A stretch of 64,000 nucleotides of DNA from Lachnospiraceae bacterium (GTDB lineage: Bacteria; Bacillota; Clostridia; Lachnospirales; Lachnospiraceae), in contig SVFC01000004.1 in assembly GCA_015057035.1 (NCBI GenBank), positions 1 through 64,000 on the forward strand, given 5' to 3'. A program made the position numbers and the translations under genes. Shown here one piece after another: positions 17,487 to 26,129 of the stretch; the stretch's first letter is position 1, and every line of letters starts with the position of its first letter. Under the pieces are notes generated by a model. That model was not told the DNA's origin and made no database searches. It saw only the letters and a program-made list of their open reading frames with translations.

Positions 17487-17627
17487 ATGAAAAACCAGGA
17501 AAAAACCACAGAAGAATTGAAAAAGGAAATTGAAGTTCTCAGACTTACTGTTGAAACTCAGAAAAAAACTATCAATACTCTTCTCAATCAGTATGTGTTA
17601 AAAAACATAAAAAGAAATGAGAAATAA
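17487..17627 (+). CDS. Small coiled-coil protein (hypothetical)
   Basis: A 46-aa ORF beginning MKNQEKTTEELKKEIEVL, with heptad-like hydrophobic spacing through VLRLTVETQKKTINTLLNQ and a basic end. GAGG lies nine bases before this ATG; an in-frame ATG at 17481 is too close to the site. It is 123 bases after the MerR-methyltransferase gene on the same strand, and a terminator follows at once, so it probably belongs to that transcript. No family recognised. Confidence 0.55.
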   Translation: MKNQEKTTEELKKEIEVLRLTVETQKKTINTLLNQYVLKNIKRNEK

Positions 17628-17635
17628 CACAAACA

Positions 17636-17657
17636 GGCGCTAGCAGATGCTAGCGCC
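17636..17657 (+). terminator. Terminator of the MerR-methyltransferase / small ORF transcript
   Basis: Perfect nine-base stem GGCGCTAGC / GCTAGCGCC with an AGAT loop, followed by a T-rich stretch to about 17670. It lies between convergent genes and may serve the opposing XRE gene too. Confidence 0.82.
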
Positions 17658-17668
17658 TTAATACTTTT

Positions 17669-17923
17669 CTAATCTTCTTCACTTACCACCTGTAACAGTT
17701 CTTCAAACTCAGAGGTTCCGAAAAATTCCTCTAGCGTCATCCCAAGCCCGCTACATATCTTTACAATCGTTGTAATTCTGGTGCTTTGCGTTGTTCCATC
17801 CACAAGATGAAACATGGTCGTCGTTGGAACACCTGACTGATGTGCCAACATATAGTATGATAGATTTCGTTCTTTACATAGAGTTTTTACTCGATTCACA
17901 ATTGTCTTCTGTACCTTGCACAT
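17669..17923 (-). CDS. Small XRE-family HTH regulator
   Basis: An 84-aa DNA-binding protein consisting almost only of a Cro/C1-type helix-turn-helix (about 8-68): VKTLCKERNLSYYMLAHQSGV then TTTMFHLVDG and ITTIVKICSGLGMTLEEFF. The acidic tail EFEELLQVVSEED may be a dimerisation or partner region. It is separated from the polysaccharide operon by a terminator at 17955-17974 and convergent with the small coiled-coil ORF. Its targets are unknown; being next to the end of the exopolysaccharide operon is suggestive but not evidence. Confidence 0.88.
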   Translation of the reverse strand: MCKVQKTIVNRVKTLCKERNLSYYMLAHQSGVPTTTMFHLVDGTTQSTRITTIVKICSGLGMTLEEFFGTSEFEELLQVVSEED

Positions 17924-17954
17924 ATCCTTTTCTCCCGATTCATATAATAGAAAA

Positions 17955-17974
17955 GCGTGTTCTACTGAACACGC
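17955..17974 (-). terminator. Terminator at the end of the exopolysaccharide operon
   Basis: Perfect eight-base stem GCGTGTTC / GAACACGC with loop TACT, followed on the minus strand by TTTTCTATTAT. It lies about 60 bases after the GH3-like gene. Confidence 0.85.
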
Positions 17975-18013
17975 TCTAACTTATATTTTAGCAAGATAAA
18001 AAGTGCTAAAAAA

Positions 18014-18032
18014 GGGACAGAGTTGGCAACTG
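18014..18032 (+). repeat. Dispersed 19-bp repeat, copy 1
   Basis: GGGACAGAGTTGGCAACTG preceded by A6. An identical copy in inverted orientation is at 42829-42847, and a two-mismatch copy is at 42645-42663. The core AGTTG-G-CAACT is palindromic. It lies between the GH3-like stop codon and the operon terminator. Confidence 0.75.
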
Positions 18033-18036
18033 GAGA

Positions 18037-19383
18037 TTAAATTCCCTTCTCCGTCAAGATTCTGCCTACTGCATTGTTTAATCTATCCGCACTGATATTA
18101 CCATTATTCACAGCCTCTAAAACGGCATTATATGCCTCTTCAAAATTTGCTGGCATATAAATCATATCCACTCCAGCTTTAATAGCTTCTACACAAGCGG
18201 AATCGCTTCCATAGATATTGATGAATGCACTATCAGAGAAACTCTCTGTCATAATGATTCCATCAAAGCCCATACTTTCACGAAGAAGTCCAATGGTTCT
18301 GCCTGATAAAACACATGGCACATTCTCATCATCTGTAATGGCAGGAACGATTACATTGCCAATCGTTACAACAGAAGTTCCTGCCTCAATGCCTGCAGCA
18401 TAAGACGCCAAAATGTCTTTGCTCAAATCTTCAATGCTCATATCGCAATATAGGATTCCATTTGCATTTGCAGAAGCATTTGCCTTACCAGGAAAATACT
18501 TCAATGCAGAATTAACCTTCATTCCTTCAATTGCTTTGATATCCGCTGCTACCAGAGAGGCAACTAATTCGCCGTTTGTCCCAAAAGTACGAAGACGATA
18601 TGCAGTATCCAATGCAGGAGATACATCTGCAATTGTTGATAACAACAGATTAAAACCACAATTTGCAACATATTCTCCACGAACTTTTGCAGCCTGTTCT
18701 ACGGCCGTAACTCCCTGGTTACCCAATTCTGACGCAGAGGAAACACGGTTCATTCCAAGCGTTGTGGCAAGAGGTGAATGATTGGCCCCACCTTCTTCCT
18801 CAATTACTGTAAAGGCTGGAATGCCATATTTCTGCGCACCATAATCTTTCGTTCCCTGAAGAAGCACCTGCACCTGAGCCTTGTTCTGGAAATTCTTAGG
18901 GCTATAAACCAAGCCACCTACCGGATATCTATCGTATGCCTGTTTTGATGCATTTCCAAATGCTGTAACCGTATTGTAACCAGTTAACGCCTCTGGAGAA
19001 ATCACAAACAACTGTGCAACCTTTTGTTGAACAGTCATAGTAGCAAGTTTCGCCTCTACAGCATCGGAAAATGTCACACGAGTCTCTGTATACTCTTCAG
19101 GAACTGCATATACATGCCACATGTTCGGATTCTGATTATCACCTTCATCTCCGCCTGGTTTCTGAGAATCCCCTGGTTTCTGAGAATCCCCTGGCTCCTG
19201 TTCATCTTCCGAATTATTCCAATCGTTATTGCCACCATTATCCACTATGTTATTATCCGAATCGCCGCCCGGATTTGTAATAACTCCTGTGGCTCCGCTT
19301 ATTAATCCCAAAACCAAAACTATAATTAATAGTCCCGCTTCTGCTACTAGCAAAAGATTAATACCATTTTTTTGAATATTCAT
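18037..19383 (-). CDS. GH3-like (N-acetylhexosaminidase-fold) membrane protein, probably catalytically inactive
   Basis: Membrane-anchored protein of 448 aa. One helix (about 8-30) is followed by an Asp/Asn/Gly-rich linker with PGDSQK repeats and a GH3 N-terminal barrel (about 110-445, beginning KLATMTVQQKVAQLFVIS). Active NagZ-type enzymes carry KHFPGHGD...DSH and a nucleophile in TDDL. Here the matching segments are KYFPGKANASANANG and IMTESFSD, so the His-Asp dyad and the nucleophile are replaced. It may be a binding or scaffolding protein for the polysaccharide. The start at 19383 is favoured because GGGAG lies eight bases upstream; a GTG at 19398 overlaps the LCP stop. Last gene of the operon. 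Confidence 0.85.
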   Translation of the reverse strand: MNIQKNGINLLLVAEAGLLIIVLVLGLISGATGVITNPGGDSDNNIVDNGGNNDWNNSEDEQEPGDSQKPGDSQKPGGDEGDNQNPNMWHVYAVPEEYTETRVTFSDAVEAKLATMTVQQKVAQLFVISPEALTGYNTVTAFGNASKQAYDRYPVGGLVYSPKNFQNKAQVQVLLQGTKDYGAQKYGIPAFTVIEEEGGANHSPLATTLGMNRVSSASELGNQGVTAVEQAAKVRGEYVANCGFNLLLSTIADVSPALDTAYRLRTFGTNGELVASLVAADIKAIEGMKVNSALKYFPGKANASANANGILYCDMSIEDLSKDILASYAAGIEAGTSVVTIGNVIVPAITDDENVPCVLSGRTIGLLRESMGFDGIIMTESFSDSAFINIYGSDSACVEAIKAGVDMIYMPANFEEAYNAVLEAVNNGNISADRLNNAVGRILTEKGI

Positions 19384-19397
19384 CTTCTGTACTCCCA

Positions 19398-20531
19398 CTA
19401 ATCCCTTTGATCAATATTTGGTCCCTTAACCTTGTTACGAAGAGTTTCACTAATTTCTTTTACGCGTTCTGAAGGCGTGTAATTATCTTCGCTTAACAAA
19501 ATCTTATGAAGCTCTGCATTCATATCAACGAGTGTGCAAGGCACCTCTACCCATGAACCATCTACACTTCCACCATAGAACACCTTTGGATAAGCTGTCA
19601 TTGTTGAGATCTCATATTCTGACATATAGTAAATCAAAACAAGAAGTTCATCCTGTGTGTAGCTAGTGTTAATCTCTTTTAATAATTTATCCACAATATT
19701 CAGTCGTTGACTTGTGCTCATGGTCTTAGACTTCTCGAACACTTTAAATAATACAGTTCGCTGTCTCTCTGTGCGCTTATAATCAGAGCCTGCCGTATAT
19801 CGAATACGAGAATATGCCACTGCCTGGGTACCATCCAAAGTATACGTTCCCGGTTCTGTTATATGTGGCGAATTGGTTCCACATACTTTATTGGTTTCAT
19901 CAATATAACCATTGATATACTTCACTTCTGAAGAAGTAATATCCATCTCCACTCCACCAACCTGGTCAATCAAATCTCCTACTGCATTGAAATTCACGGT
20001 ACAGTAATTCTCAATATTCAAATCCAAGTTCTCATTCAATACCGATATTGCGCCTTCCGGCCCATAATAAGAATGTGCATTAGAGATTTTCTTGTAGCCT
20101 TTTTCCTTACCATCATAATTCTGATACAACATACAGTCGCGGTAGATAGAAACCACCTTCACCTGTTTTGCGTCATGATTCACACTGATTAGCATAATGG
20201 AATCGGAACGTGTCCCCTTGCCCAGCTTGTCCGAACGAGAATCCACACCAAACATAACAAACAGTTCCGAGCCATCTCCCTGTGGTTCCGGTGGCGCAAT
20301 TTCAGACTCCGTTTCACTTTCTGATTCACTCTCAGGTTCTGTTTCTGTATCAGTTCCAGTTGGCTCCTCAATCTCTGAGCCCTGGGAACCCACCTGGCTA
20401 TTTTGCGAACCAGATGGCTGTGGATCACCTTCATTGCGTTTACTAATGGCAATTCCAACGATTACCACAAGAACAAGCACTAAAACAGCAACCAGAATAT
20501 TGAACAACAAACTACTCTTTTTATTCTTCAT
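19398..20531 (-). CDS. LytR-CpsA-Psr (LCP) family glycopolymer ligase
   Basis: Predicted enzyme attaching the finished polysaccharide to peptidoglycan. The 377-aa protein has a short cytoplasmic start, one helix (about 8-28), a Ser/Glu/Thr-rich linker (33-85, with several SETES-like repeats) and an LCP domain. Typical residues appear in FGVDSRSDKLGKGTRSDSIML, SIYRDCMLY and AYSRIRYTAGSDYKRTERQR. It is smaller in its C-terminal part than the LCP at 12876-14048. Its ends overlap by one base with CpsD upstream and lie next to the GH3-like gene, so it belongs to the assembly block of the operon. Confidence 0.92.
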   Translation of the reverse strand: MKNKKSSLLFNILVAVLVLVLVVIVGIAISKRNEGDPQPSGSQNSQVGSQGSEIEEPTGTDTETEPESESESETESEIAPPEPQGDGSELFVMFGVDSRSDKLGKGTRSDSIMLISVNHDAKQVKVVSIYRDCMLYQNYDGKEKGYKKISNAHSYYGPEGAISVLNENLDLNIENYCTVNFNAVGDLIDQVGGVEMDITSSEVKYINGYIDETNKVCGTNSPHITEPGTYTLDGTQAVAYSRIRYTAGSDYKRTERQRTVLFKVFEKSKTMSTSQRLNIVDKLLKEINTSYTQDELLVLIYYMSEYEISTMTAYPKVFYGGSVDGSWVEVPCTLVDMNAELHKILLSEDNYTPSERVKEISETLRNKVKGPNIDQRD

Positions 20532-21256
20532 TACTGCTCCTTCTTGTCTTCTTTACCATATGCACCATAATATTGTCCGTAATAATGTCCATAATAGTGT
20601 CCATAGTAACTATTCTTCTTCATACGAACCTTATTGAGAACAGCTCCAAGAATAGGAATTCCTGCATTCTCTAACTGTTTCTTAACATTAACAATAGCAC
20701 GACTGCTTACCGCTCCCTGAGACGCTACAATAATAGAGCCATCACAGTGTTTTGCAATAACCGCTGCATCAATAGCTGCCCCCATTGGTGGACAGTCAAT
20801 CAACACATAATCAAACTGCTCTCTAGCAAATTCAATTAACTCTTTGAAATATCTCTTCTCTAACATTTCTGTTGGGTTTGGAACGGTTGGTCCAGCAAAC
20901 ACCATGAACAGACCTGTCTTCTCTGTTGCATATACGATGTCAGACATCTTCTTCTGTCCAGAGAGAAGATGAGATAATCCGTAGATTTCTCTGCCGTTAA
21001 TAACCTTTGCTCTCATACGTCCGATTAATACAGATTTACGAATATCAGCGTCAATTACGAGAACCGATTTCTTAGAATCTGTAAGGGAACGAGCAAGGTC
21101 CATAACAACTGTAGACTTACCTTCGTTTGGAATCGCGCTAGTAAAAAGAATTACTTTCTTATCATCTCCGCAGAACTGAATGTTTGTCTTAAGTGCACGG
21201 AGAGTTTCTTTTAATGTATAACTTTGTTCTTTTAATTGTAATTTAACTGTTTCCAT
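20531..21256 (-). CDS. CpsD/CapB-type tyrosine-protein kinase
   Basis: BY-kinase controlling polysaccharide chain length and export, 241 aa. Walker A is SAIPNEGKSTVVMDLA (about 40-55), Walker A' is VLVIDADIRKS, and Walker B is YVLIDCPPMG. The C-terminus is a cluster of tyrosines in repeated YYGHYYGHYYGQYYG-like units, the expected autophosphorylation site. It needs the membrane activator encoded immediately upstream (CpsC, one-base junction) and is reset by the CpsB phosphatase. Classic cpsB-C-D order. Confidence 0.95.
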   Translation of the reverse strand: METVKLQLKEQSYTLKETLRALKTNIQFCGDDKKVILFTSAIPNEGKSTVVMDLARSLTDSKKSVLVIDADIRKSVLIGRMRAKVINGREIYGLSHLLSGQKKMSDIVYATEKTGLFMVFAGPTVPNPTEMLEKRYFKELIEFAREQFDYVLIDCPPMGAAIDAAVIAKHCDGSIIVASQGAVSSRAIVNVKKQLENAGIPILGAVLNKVRMKKNSYYGHYYGHYYGQYYGAYGKEDKKEQ

Positions 21257-22122
21257 TATTTTCTCTCTCCTTTCTTGTTTCCTTTGTTGTGTTTTGCAGA
21301 TTTATCTTTTTTCTCTGGTTTGTTAATCTTAGATAACAGACGTTCATCTTCATCGTCGTCATCATCTTTGAAAAAATCCTTCAATTTATCTCCAATGGAT
21401 GCGTTTTTCTTCTTGGCAGAAGATGGCATACCATCGTCCTCTTCTTCATCAAATGGGAGTGAAGCAAGGACATTGATACCTACCTTCTTCTCCATGTCGT
21501 CTGGAGTCATGATTGTGTCGTTCATCAAGTATGTAATCACGATAATTGCAATGGCGAGGAAGGCACCAATGAGAGCACCGAGGATGGTGTTCTTGCCAAC
21601 GCTTGGACTTACTTTGTCCGCTGCAACATAACCATACTGGAGAACCGATGGCTTGTCCTGATTCATTTTCACCTTAATGTATTCTGCCGCTACATCTGCC
21701 ACTTCATCTGCAATCGCTTTTGCCACCTCTGGATCAGGATGTGTCACTGTAATCTCGATAATTCGTGAACTGGTTGGATTAACAAAAGTGATGATTTCTT
21801 TTAATTCCTTATAATCCATCTCTAAATTCAGGTTATCAATTACCTCATCCAGAATTGGTCTGCCATCAATGACTTCCATATAGTCCGTAGCCAGATTTGT
21901 CCCAATCTGCAAATCAGTAATACTAGAAATTACATCCTCCTTTAACAGATACAACTTAGAAGTAGATTCATACTGTGGCACCATAATAAAAGCACTAACC
22001 ACAAACATAATCAAACCTGCGAGAATCGTTGATACCGCAACCTTCTTCCATTCTCCTAGTACTTCAAAGAATAAGTCTTTGAGGTCAATTTCAATTTCAT
22101 CTGATTCGTAATGTTTTTCCAT
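21256..22122 (-). CDS. CpsC/Wzz-type chain-length determinant and kinase activator
   Basis: Membrane protein with two helices (about 28-50 and 178-200 of this start) flanking an extracellular Wzz domain (YESTSKLYLLKEDVI; PSVLQYG before the second helix). It regulates polysaccharide length and activates the CpsD kinase. The long cytoplasmic C-terminus (about 70 residues) is unusually charged, with an Asp run (FFKDDDDDEDERLL) and a Lys-rich end. The start at 22122 (MEKHYESDE) is chosen because GAGAGG is nine bases upstream; 22146 and 22131 fit less well. Confidence 0.92.
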   Translation of the reverse strand: MEKHYESDEIEIDLKDLFFEVLGEWKKVAVSTILAGLIMFVVSAFIMVPQYESTSKLYLLKEDVISSITDLQIGTNLATDYMEVIDGRPILDEVIDNLNLEMDYKELKEIITFVNPTSSRIIEITVTHPDPEVAKAIADEVADVAAEYIKVKMNQDKPSVLQYGYVAADKVSPSVGKNTILGALIGAFLAIAIIVITYLMNDTIMTPDDMEKKVGINVLASLPFDEEEDDGMPSSAKKKNASIGDKLKDFFKDDDDDEDERLLSKINKPEKKDKSAKHNKGNKKGERK

Positions 22123-22155
22123 CTTATACATCCTCTCTTTTCTCATATTGTGAAA

Positions 22156-22860
22156 CTACGCTTCACAGATAATCTTCTTCGGATTTTTAATCATTAATCT
22201 ATATGCAAGCTTTTCGCCATATTTTTCCGTAATATAGTCATAGGCATCTTCCATGTAACACTTGCGTTTCTTCTTGTCATGGCTGTCACTGGCAACTATA
22301 TCTACCCAGCCATGCTTTAACGCTTTCTTACAGAACTGCTTGGTTCCCCAACCTTCTTCGCCTATAATAGCAGCAGCATTGCACTGAATCCAAGCACCAA
22401 TCTCCTGAAGTTCTTCCAAGCGTTTCGGATTCTTCACAAGGCAAGCATAACGCTCCACATGAGCAATGACCGGAATATATCCGTGCCGCAAAAGTTCGTG
22501 GGTATTCTTAAAAATATATGCATACTCTGTGTCATATCCATACTCCGTCAAGACATACTCCGAATCTGCCAAAGTAAACACCTTATGACTTTCTATATAT
22601 TCTAATATATCTCCATTCACGTGAACTTCTGTTCCGAGATGCAACTTGATTCCTATCTCTTCGGCATATGGCGCCAATTCAATCATCTGGGTCTTTACCA
22701 AGTCAGCATCAAATTTAAACATACCACGTCTATAATGTGGTGTCAAAATAATGTCTGTTACACCTTGCTCTCTTGCAAACTGCAACATTGCGATTGATAA
22801 TTCTATTTTTTCTGGTCCATCGTCTACTCCATGGAGTAGATGGCAGTGGATGTCGATCAT
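22156..22860 (-). CDS. CpsB/CapC-type PHP tyrosine-protein phosphatase
   Basis: Manganese-dependent phosphatase of the PHP fold, 234 aa, that dephosphorylates the CpsD tyrosine cluster. Metal motifs are DIHCHLLHGVDDGP at the N-terminus, LTPHYRRGMF, GTEVHV, IAHVERY and the C-terminal VASDSHDKK. The start at 22860 (MIDIHCH) has AGGAGA six bases upstream; the in-frame GTG at 22866 does not. It precedes cpsC by 33 bases and follows an acyltransferase gene, completing the phosphoregulatory set. Confidence 0.94.
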   Translation of the reverse strand: MIDIHCHLLHGVDDGPEKIELSIAMLQFAREQGVTDIILTPHYRRGMFKFDADLVKTQMIELAPYAEEIGIKLHLGTEVHVNGDILEYIESHKVFTLADSEYVLTEYGYDTEYAYIFKNTHELLRHGYIPVIAHVERYACLVKNPKRLEELQEIGAWIQCNAAAIIGEEGWGTKQFCKKALKHGWVDIVASDSHDKKKRKCYMEDAYDYITEKYGEKLAYRLMIKNPKKIICEA

Positions 22861-22956
22861 AAACACTCTCCTTTAATTTATAAATGCCAAGTTCTATTAC
22901 CACCTTTTATACAATTTGACTTTCCTTCTTGCTCTGACTTCTTTAAGAAAACTATA

Positions 22957-24009
22957 CTATGAACCACTCGCTATAACTCCTCTTGTTATTTTGTTTGTTT
23001 CAAGCAATACACAAATAATACTTGAAACAAATAAAGATATTATAAAGCACATTGCAACTAATAATATTGGAGAAATCCTGCCATTTAAAATATTTATGAC
23101 AAAGTAAATTATCTGTTGATGAAACAAATATATTCCGAAACTGTGTTTATATAAAAAGTTATATAGTGAATTTCCTTCATAATCTATTTGTTTTTTGTTT
23201 AACCAACACGCTAGTCTGTTCAGTATAACAAAAGCCATTATTGCCCCAACACTATGCAACATCAACGCAATTCCCTTAGCCAATATAGCAAATATTGCTC
23301 CGGGCAAAGCATCTATAACCAACAAACAGAAGGCCAAAAATACATCCACGCCAATATAGACAACAGTTGGAATTCTTTCCAACTTTTCCGTACCATATTT
23401 CCAAATCATCATCCCCATCCAGAAGAAAACGAAAAATTTGCATGCGTTAAAAAAACCAAACAAATTTGGCACCATTCTTGGCCCAATCTCGCCTACCGCA
23501 TAAAGAAATAATGAGGCTAAAAATCCCACACTAGCTTGTCCATAGACATGCTTTTCTATCATACGTGCAAGCACAAAAACCCAAAATAGCATTAAAACAA
23601 ACCATAGATGTGCAGGTGACTTGCCCAGTATGTAATTATCTACCAAGTCTGATATATCCACTTTGAAAAAATATGCATGAATTGGTGCAGCCCATAATAG
23701 AGCCACGAAAATATAAGGCACCAATAAACGTTTCGCTTTTGTCCTTACAAACGGATAAACTTCAACATATTTTCCCTTTTCAAAACGTGAATACGCATAA
23801 ATATAACCCGAAACTAACGCAAACGCATATATATGAAACGAATTCAACCAAACGGCAAAATTTGAAAAAAATGCAACCTGTTCAGCTGGTGCTTGATTAA
23901 ACCATCCGTTTGGCAACCAAAGCGCCATTGAATGATACAGTATTACTGACATCATTAAAATTGTTTTTATGAAATTACAATTATCTATTGTTCTCTTTCT
24001 ATCGTTCAA
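22957..24009 (-). CDS. Acyltransferase 3 family membrane protein
   Basis: Integral membrane O-acyltransferase (Acyl_transf_3 / OafA-like), about 350 aa with roughly ten helices. The family His lies in MMSVILYHSMALWLP near the N-terminus. Members transfer acetyl or succinyl groups onto exopolysaccharides. A TTG at 24009 (MNDRKRTIDN) with AAGGTG seven bases upstream is preferred over a GTG at 24027 without a site. The base composition is A/T-rich, as across the central operon. A second paralogue lies at 25067-26092. Confidence 0.88.
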   Translation of the reverse strand: MNDRKRTIDNCNFIKTILMMSVILYHSMALWLPNGWFNQAPAEQVAFFSNFAVWLNSFHIYAFALVSGYIYAYSRFEKGKYVEVYPFVRTKAKRLLVPYIFVALLWAAPIHAYFFKVDISDLVDNYILGKSPAHLWFVLMLFWVFVLARMIEKHVYGQASVGFLASLFLYAVGEIGPRMVPNLFGFFNACKFFVFFWMGMMIWKYGTEKLERIPTVVYIGVDVFLAFCLLVIDALPGAIFAILAKGIALMLHSVGAIMAFVILNRLACWLNKKQIDYEGNSLYNFLYKHSFGIYLFHQQIIYFVINILNGRISPILLVAMCFIISLFVSSIICVLLETNKITRGVIASGS

Positions 24010-24047
24010 CGCTATGCACCTTTTCACATTGTTTAATTATTGACACA

Positions 24048-24944
24048 CTATGGCAACGATATAAGCTCTCCTAACTCTAAATCCTGTTCATAAGATGAGA
24101 ATGGTCTTAATCCGCCCCAATCATAAAACGTGTATTCCGAGAAATAAATATGTCCATCAACATTAAAGAAATCAACTCTAATAAATGGTGACTCGGATGC
24201 AATTGCAAGTTTCTCTGCTAACTCTAACATTTTCTCATAATTTTTAGGCTTTTCAAATTCTGGCTGATGTCTCTCAAACCCATGATTTATTTGAACCGCT
24301 TCGAAATTTGTTCCATAAAAATTTTCATAAATATTCTTATCCTTTACGGTACAATACATATACATCGGTTTCCCATTAAAGCACCAAAACTTATAGTCAC
24401 GCAATGTAATCTCTCGATCTCCTGCAGTATGATCGTCTAACAATTCATCGATAATTATCCTTGGTCTAATGTTTTTATATGGCCATTCCCTTCCTTGAGG
24501 ATAATAATTTTCTTTGAGCAATTTCTCATATTTTTGTTTTAAATCCTGAATATCAAGTTGCATCTTATCTTTACAAATAACTATTCCACCACTATTATGA
24601 GTGCACTTCATAACAAACTGATTAGGCAATTTCTCAAAGTTTATTTCTCCAAAACTATTCCATACTCCAATGTTAGGAACCACGTGCTCTTTCCCTATGA
24701 CAGTTTCCACAAATGCTTTTACCTCATACTTATCAGCCAAAATCGAGTACAATCGTTTTCTGTCATATAATTTCATCCAATTCAGTTTTTCATTAAAACT
24801 TGTAGGGTTCTTCCAATTCATTCGATACCTCATTCTAGCAAAAAACAATACAGTTATGTATATTTTGTCTGGAACCCAATTTAGAAGCTTATATCTATTC
24901 AAAAGATTTATTGTCTTATTAATTATTCTATAAAATTTGATCAT
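24048..24944 (-). CDS. TupA-like ATP-grasp protein (copy 1)
   Basis: A 298-aa member of the TupA-like ATP-grasp family, named after a teichuronopeptide synthesis protein and thought to ligate an amino acid or peptide to a glycan. Shared blocks with the two paralogues in this operon are NPTSFNEKLNWMKLYDRKR, FVMKCTHNSGG (nucleotide loop), EWPYKNIRPRIIIDELL, DYKFWCFNGKP and the metal-binding RVDFFNVDGHIYFSEYTFYD. The end differs: DWGGLRPFSSYEQ replaces the HxSGF segment of the other two copies, hinting at a different acceptor. The substrate is unknown. Confidence 0.82.
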   Translation of the reverse strand: MIKFYRIINKTINLLNRYKLLNWVPDKIYITVLFFARMRYRMNWKNPTSFNEKLNWMKLYDRKRLYSILADKYEVKAFVETVIGKEHVVPNIGVWNSFGEINFEKLPNQFVMKCTHNSGGIVICKDKMQLDIQDLKQKYEKLLKENYYPQGREWPYKNIRPRIIIDELLDDHTAGDREITLRDYKFWCFNGKPMYMYCTVKDKNIYENFYGTNFEAVQINHGFERHQPEFEKPKNYEKMLELAEKLAIASESPFIRVDFFNVDGHIYFSEYTFYDWGGLRPFSSYEQDLELGELISLP

Positions 24945-25066
24945 TTCACTTATCGTATCCTAATCGTTTCTCCCAACATATCTAGATACGCCCTTTCGTA
25001 CAAATTTATGCAGCACCGAATACATAGAACATTATTGGCAAAATCGTATCCAGATACTATGCCCCT

Positions 25067-26092
25067 CTAGCGTACACCTAACACAAAGAATTTTAAAATT
25101 CTATTTTGGGAAATTATTTTCTCGTTAACAAATAATGGCAAACCTACCCCCAATATCGTAGCCAGTATAATACAACATAAAACAGGAGCATCTATGATTT
25201 GCAATACTTTTTCAACTCCTATAACAATATATGGTTGATGTATTAGATAAATAATATATGAATTTCTGCCAATATATGCAAGTCCTTTTCCCAAAACATT
25301 ATCCGATATTCCTTGCGACAAATCTAATAAGCACACAAGTGACAATACCCCAATAAATAACTCTATCAGATACGCCCCTATGGATAGACTGCTTTCAAAA
25401 CAACATAGCCTTATAGTGACACAAATTACAAGTCCGAATAATGACAATGCTTTTCTATTCTCTCGGTTAATTGATACAATGCCTCTACCTACACAAAAAA
25501 ATATGTAATATATCCCCACTTTCCATATTACTTCTGATATTCCCGCTTGCGAAACATATATCCCTGCAACAAAGTATACTAGAAACGAAACTATCGTTTG
25601 TGCAGTCAATGTAAAATATCTATCAGCCGCCGTTGCCAATAAAACAATAATTAACATAACCGGAGCAAACCATAAATGACTGTCTAAATGCCCCTGATAT
25701 GTAAGTATTTGCTTTACTGCAATCCCCAACCCCGGAAATATCAATCCAACTTTTTCAAACAAACTTTTAGTCGCTTCAATCTGGCCTCCTATAAACGATA
25801 TGAAATAAATCACAAATGAAAAGAACAAATATGGCACAAAATATAAGCACACCTTATCAAGCACATATCCCCATTTATCATTCTTTCTCCTTTTATCATA
25901 TTTTTGGTACAAAAAACCTGCTATACCAAAAAACAAAGGCATATGAACCAAATAAATAGTTGTTCGAAGACTAAATAATACACTATTGGGCAATGAATAT
26001 TCCTTTACAATTGCATGGCCTAGGACAACTAAAATTATCCCCACACCTTTTACTATGTCATATTGAATATTTCTATTTTCTATTCTCCTCAC
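25067..26092 (-). CDS. Acyltransferase 3 family membrane protein
   Basis: About 341 aa, ten predicted helices. The N-terminal IVKGVGIILVVLGHAIV carries the conserved His of the Acyl_transf_3 family, followed by a hydrophobic region with FGIAGFLYQK and a basic loop (KYDKRRKNDKWGY). It is predicted to O-acylate the polysaccharide or its lipid-linked precursor. The start is uncertain: the GTG at 26092 directly abuts the AAGGA site without a spacer. It is separated by 122 bases from the TupA-like gene downstream; no gene is seen in that gap. Confidence 0.88.
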   Translation of the reverse strand: MRRIENRNIQYDIVKGVGIILVVLGHAIVKEYSLPNSVLFSLRTTIYLVHMPLFFGIAGFLYQKYDKRRKNDKWGYVLDKVCLYFVPYLFFSFVIYFISFIGGQIEATKSLFEKVGLIFPGLGIAVKQILTYQGHLDSHLWFAPVMLIIVLLATAADRYFTLTAQTIVSFLVYFVAGIYVSQAGISEVIWKVGIYYIFFCVGRGIVSINRENRKALSLFGLVICVTIRLCCFESSLSIGAYLIELFIGVLSLVCLLDLSQGISDNVLGKGLAYIGRNSYIIYLIHQPYIVIGVEKVLQIIDAPVLCCIILATILGVGLPLFVNEKIISQNRILKFFVLGVR

Positions 26093-26129
26093 TCCTTTTA
26101 TGCTTATGACTCAGCCTGTATCTTTGCAC

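Noticed and set aside
17339-17533. 64-aa plus-strand ORF after the MerR-methyltransferase gene
   Set aside because: It overlaps the end of that gene, shows no family features, and the better-supported ORF at 17487-17627 lies in another frame with a ribosome site and terminator.
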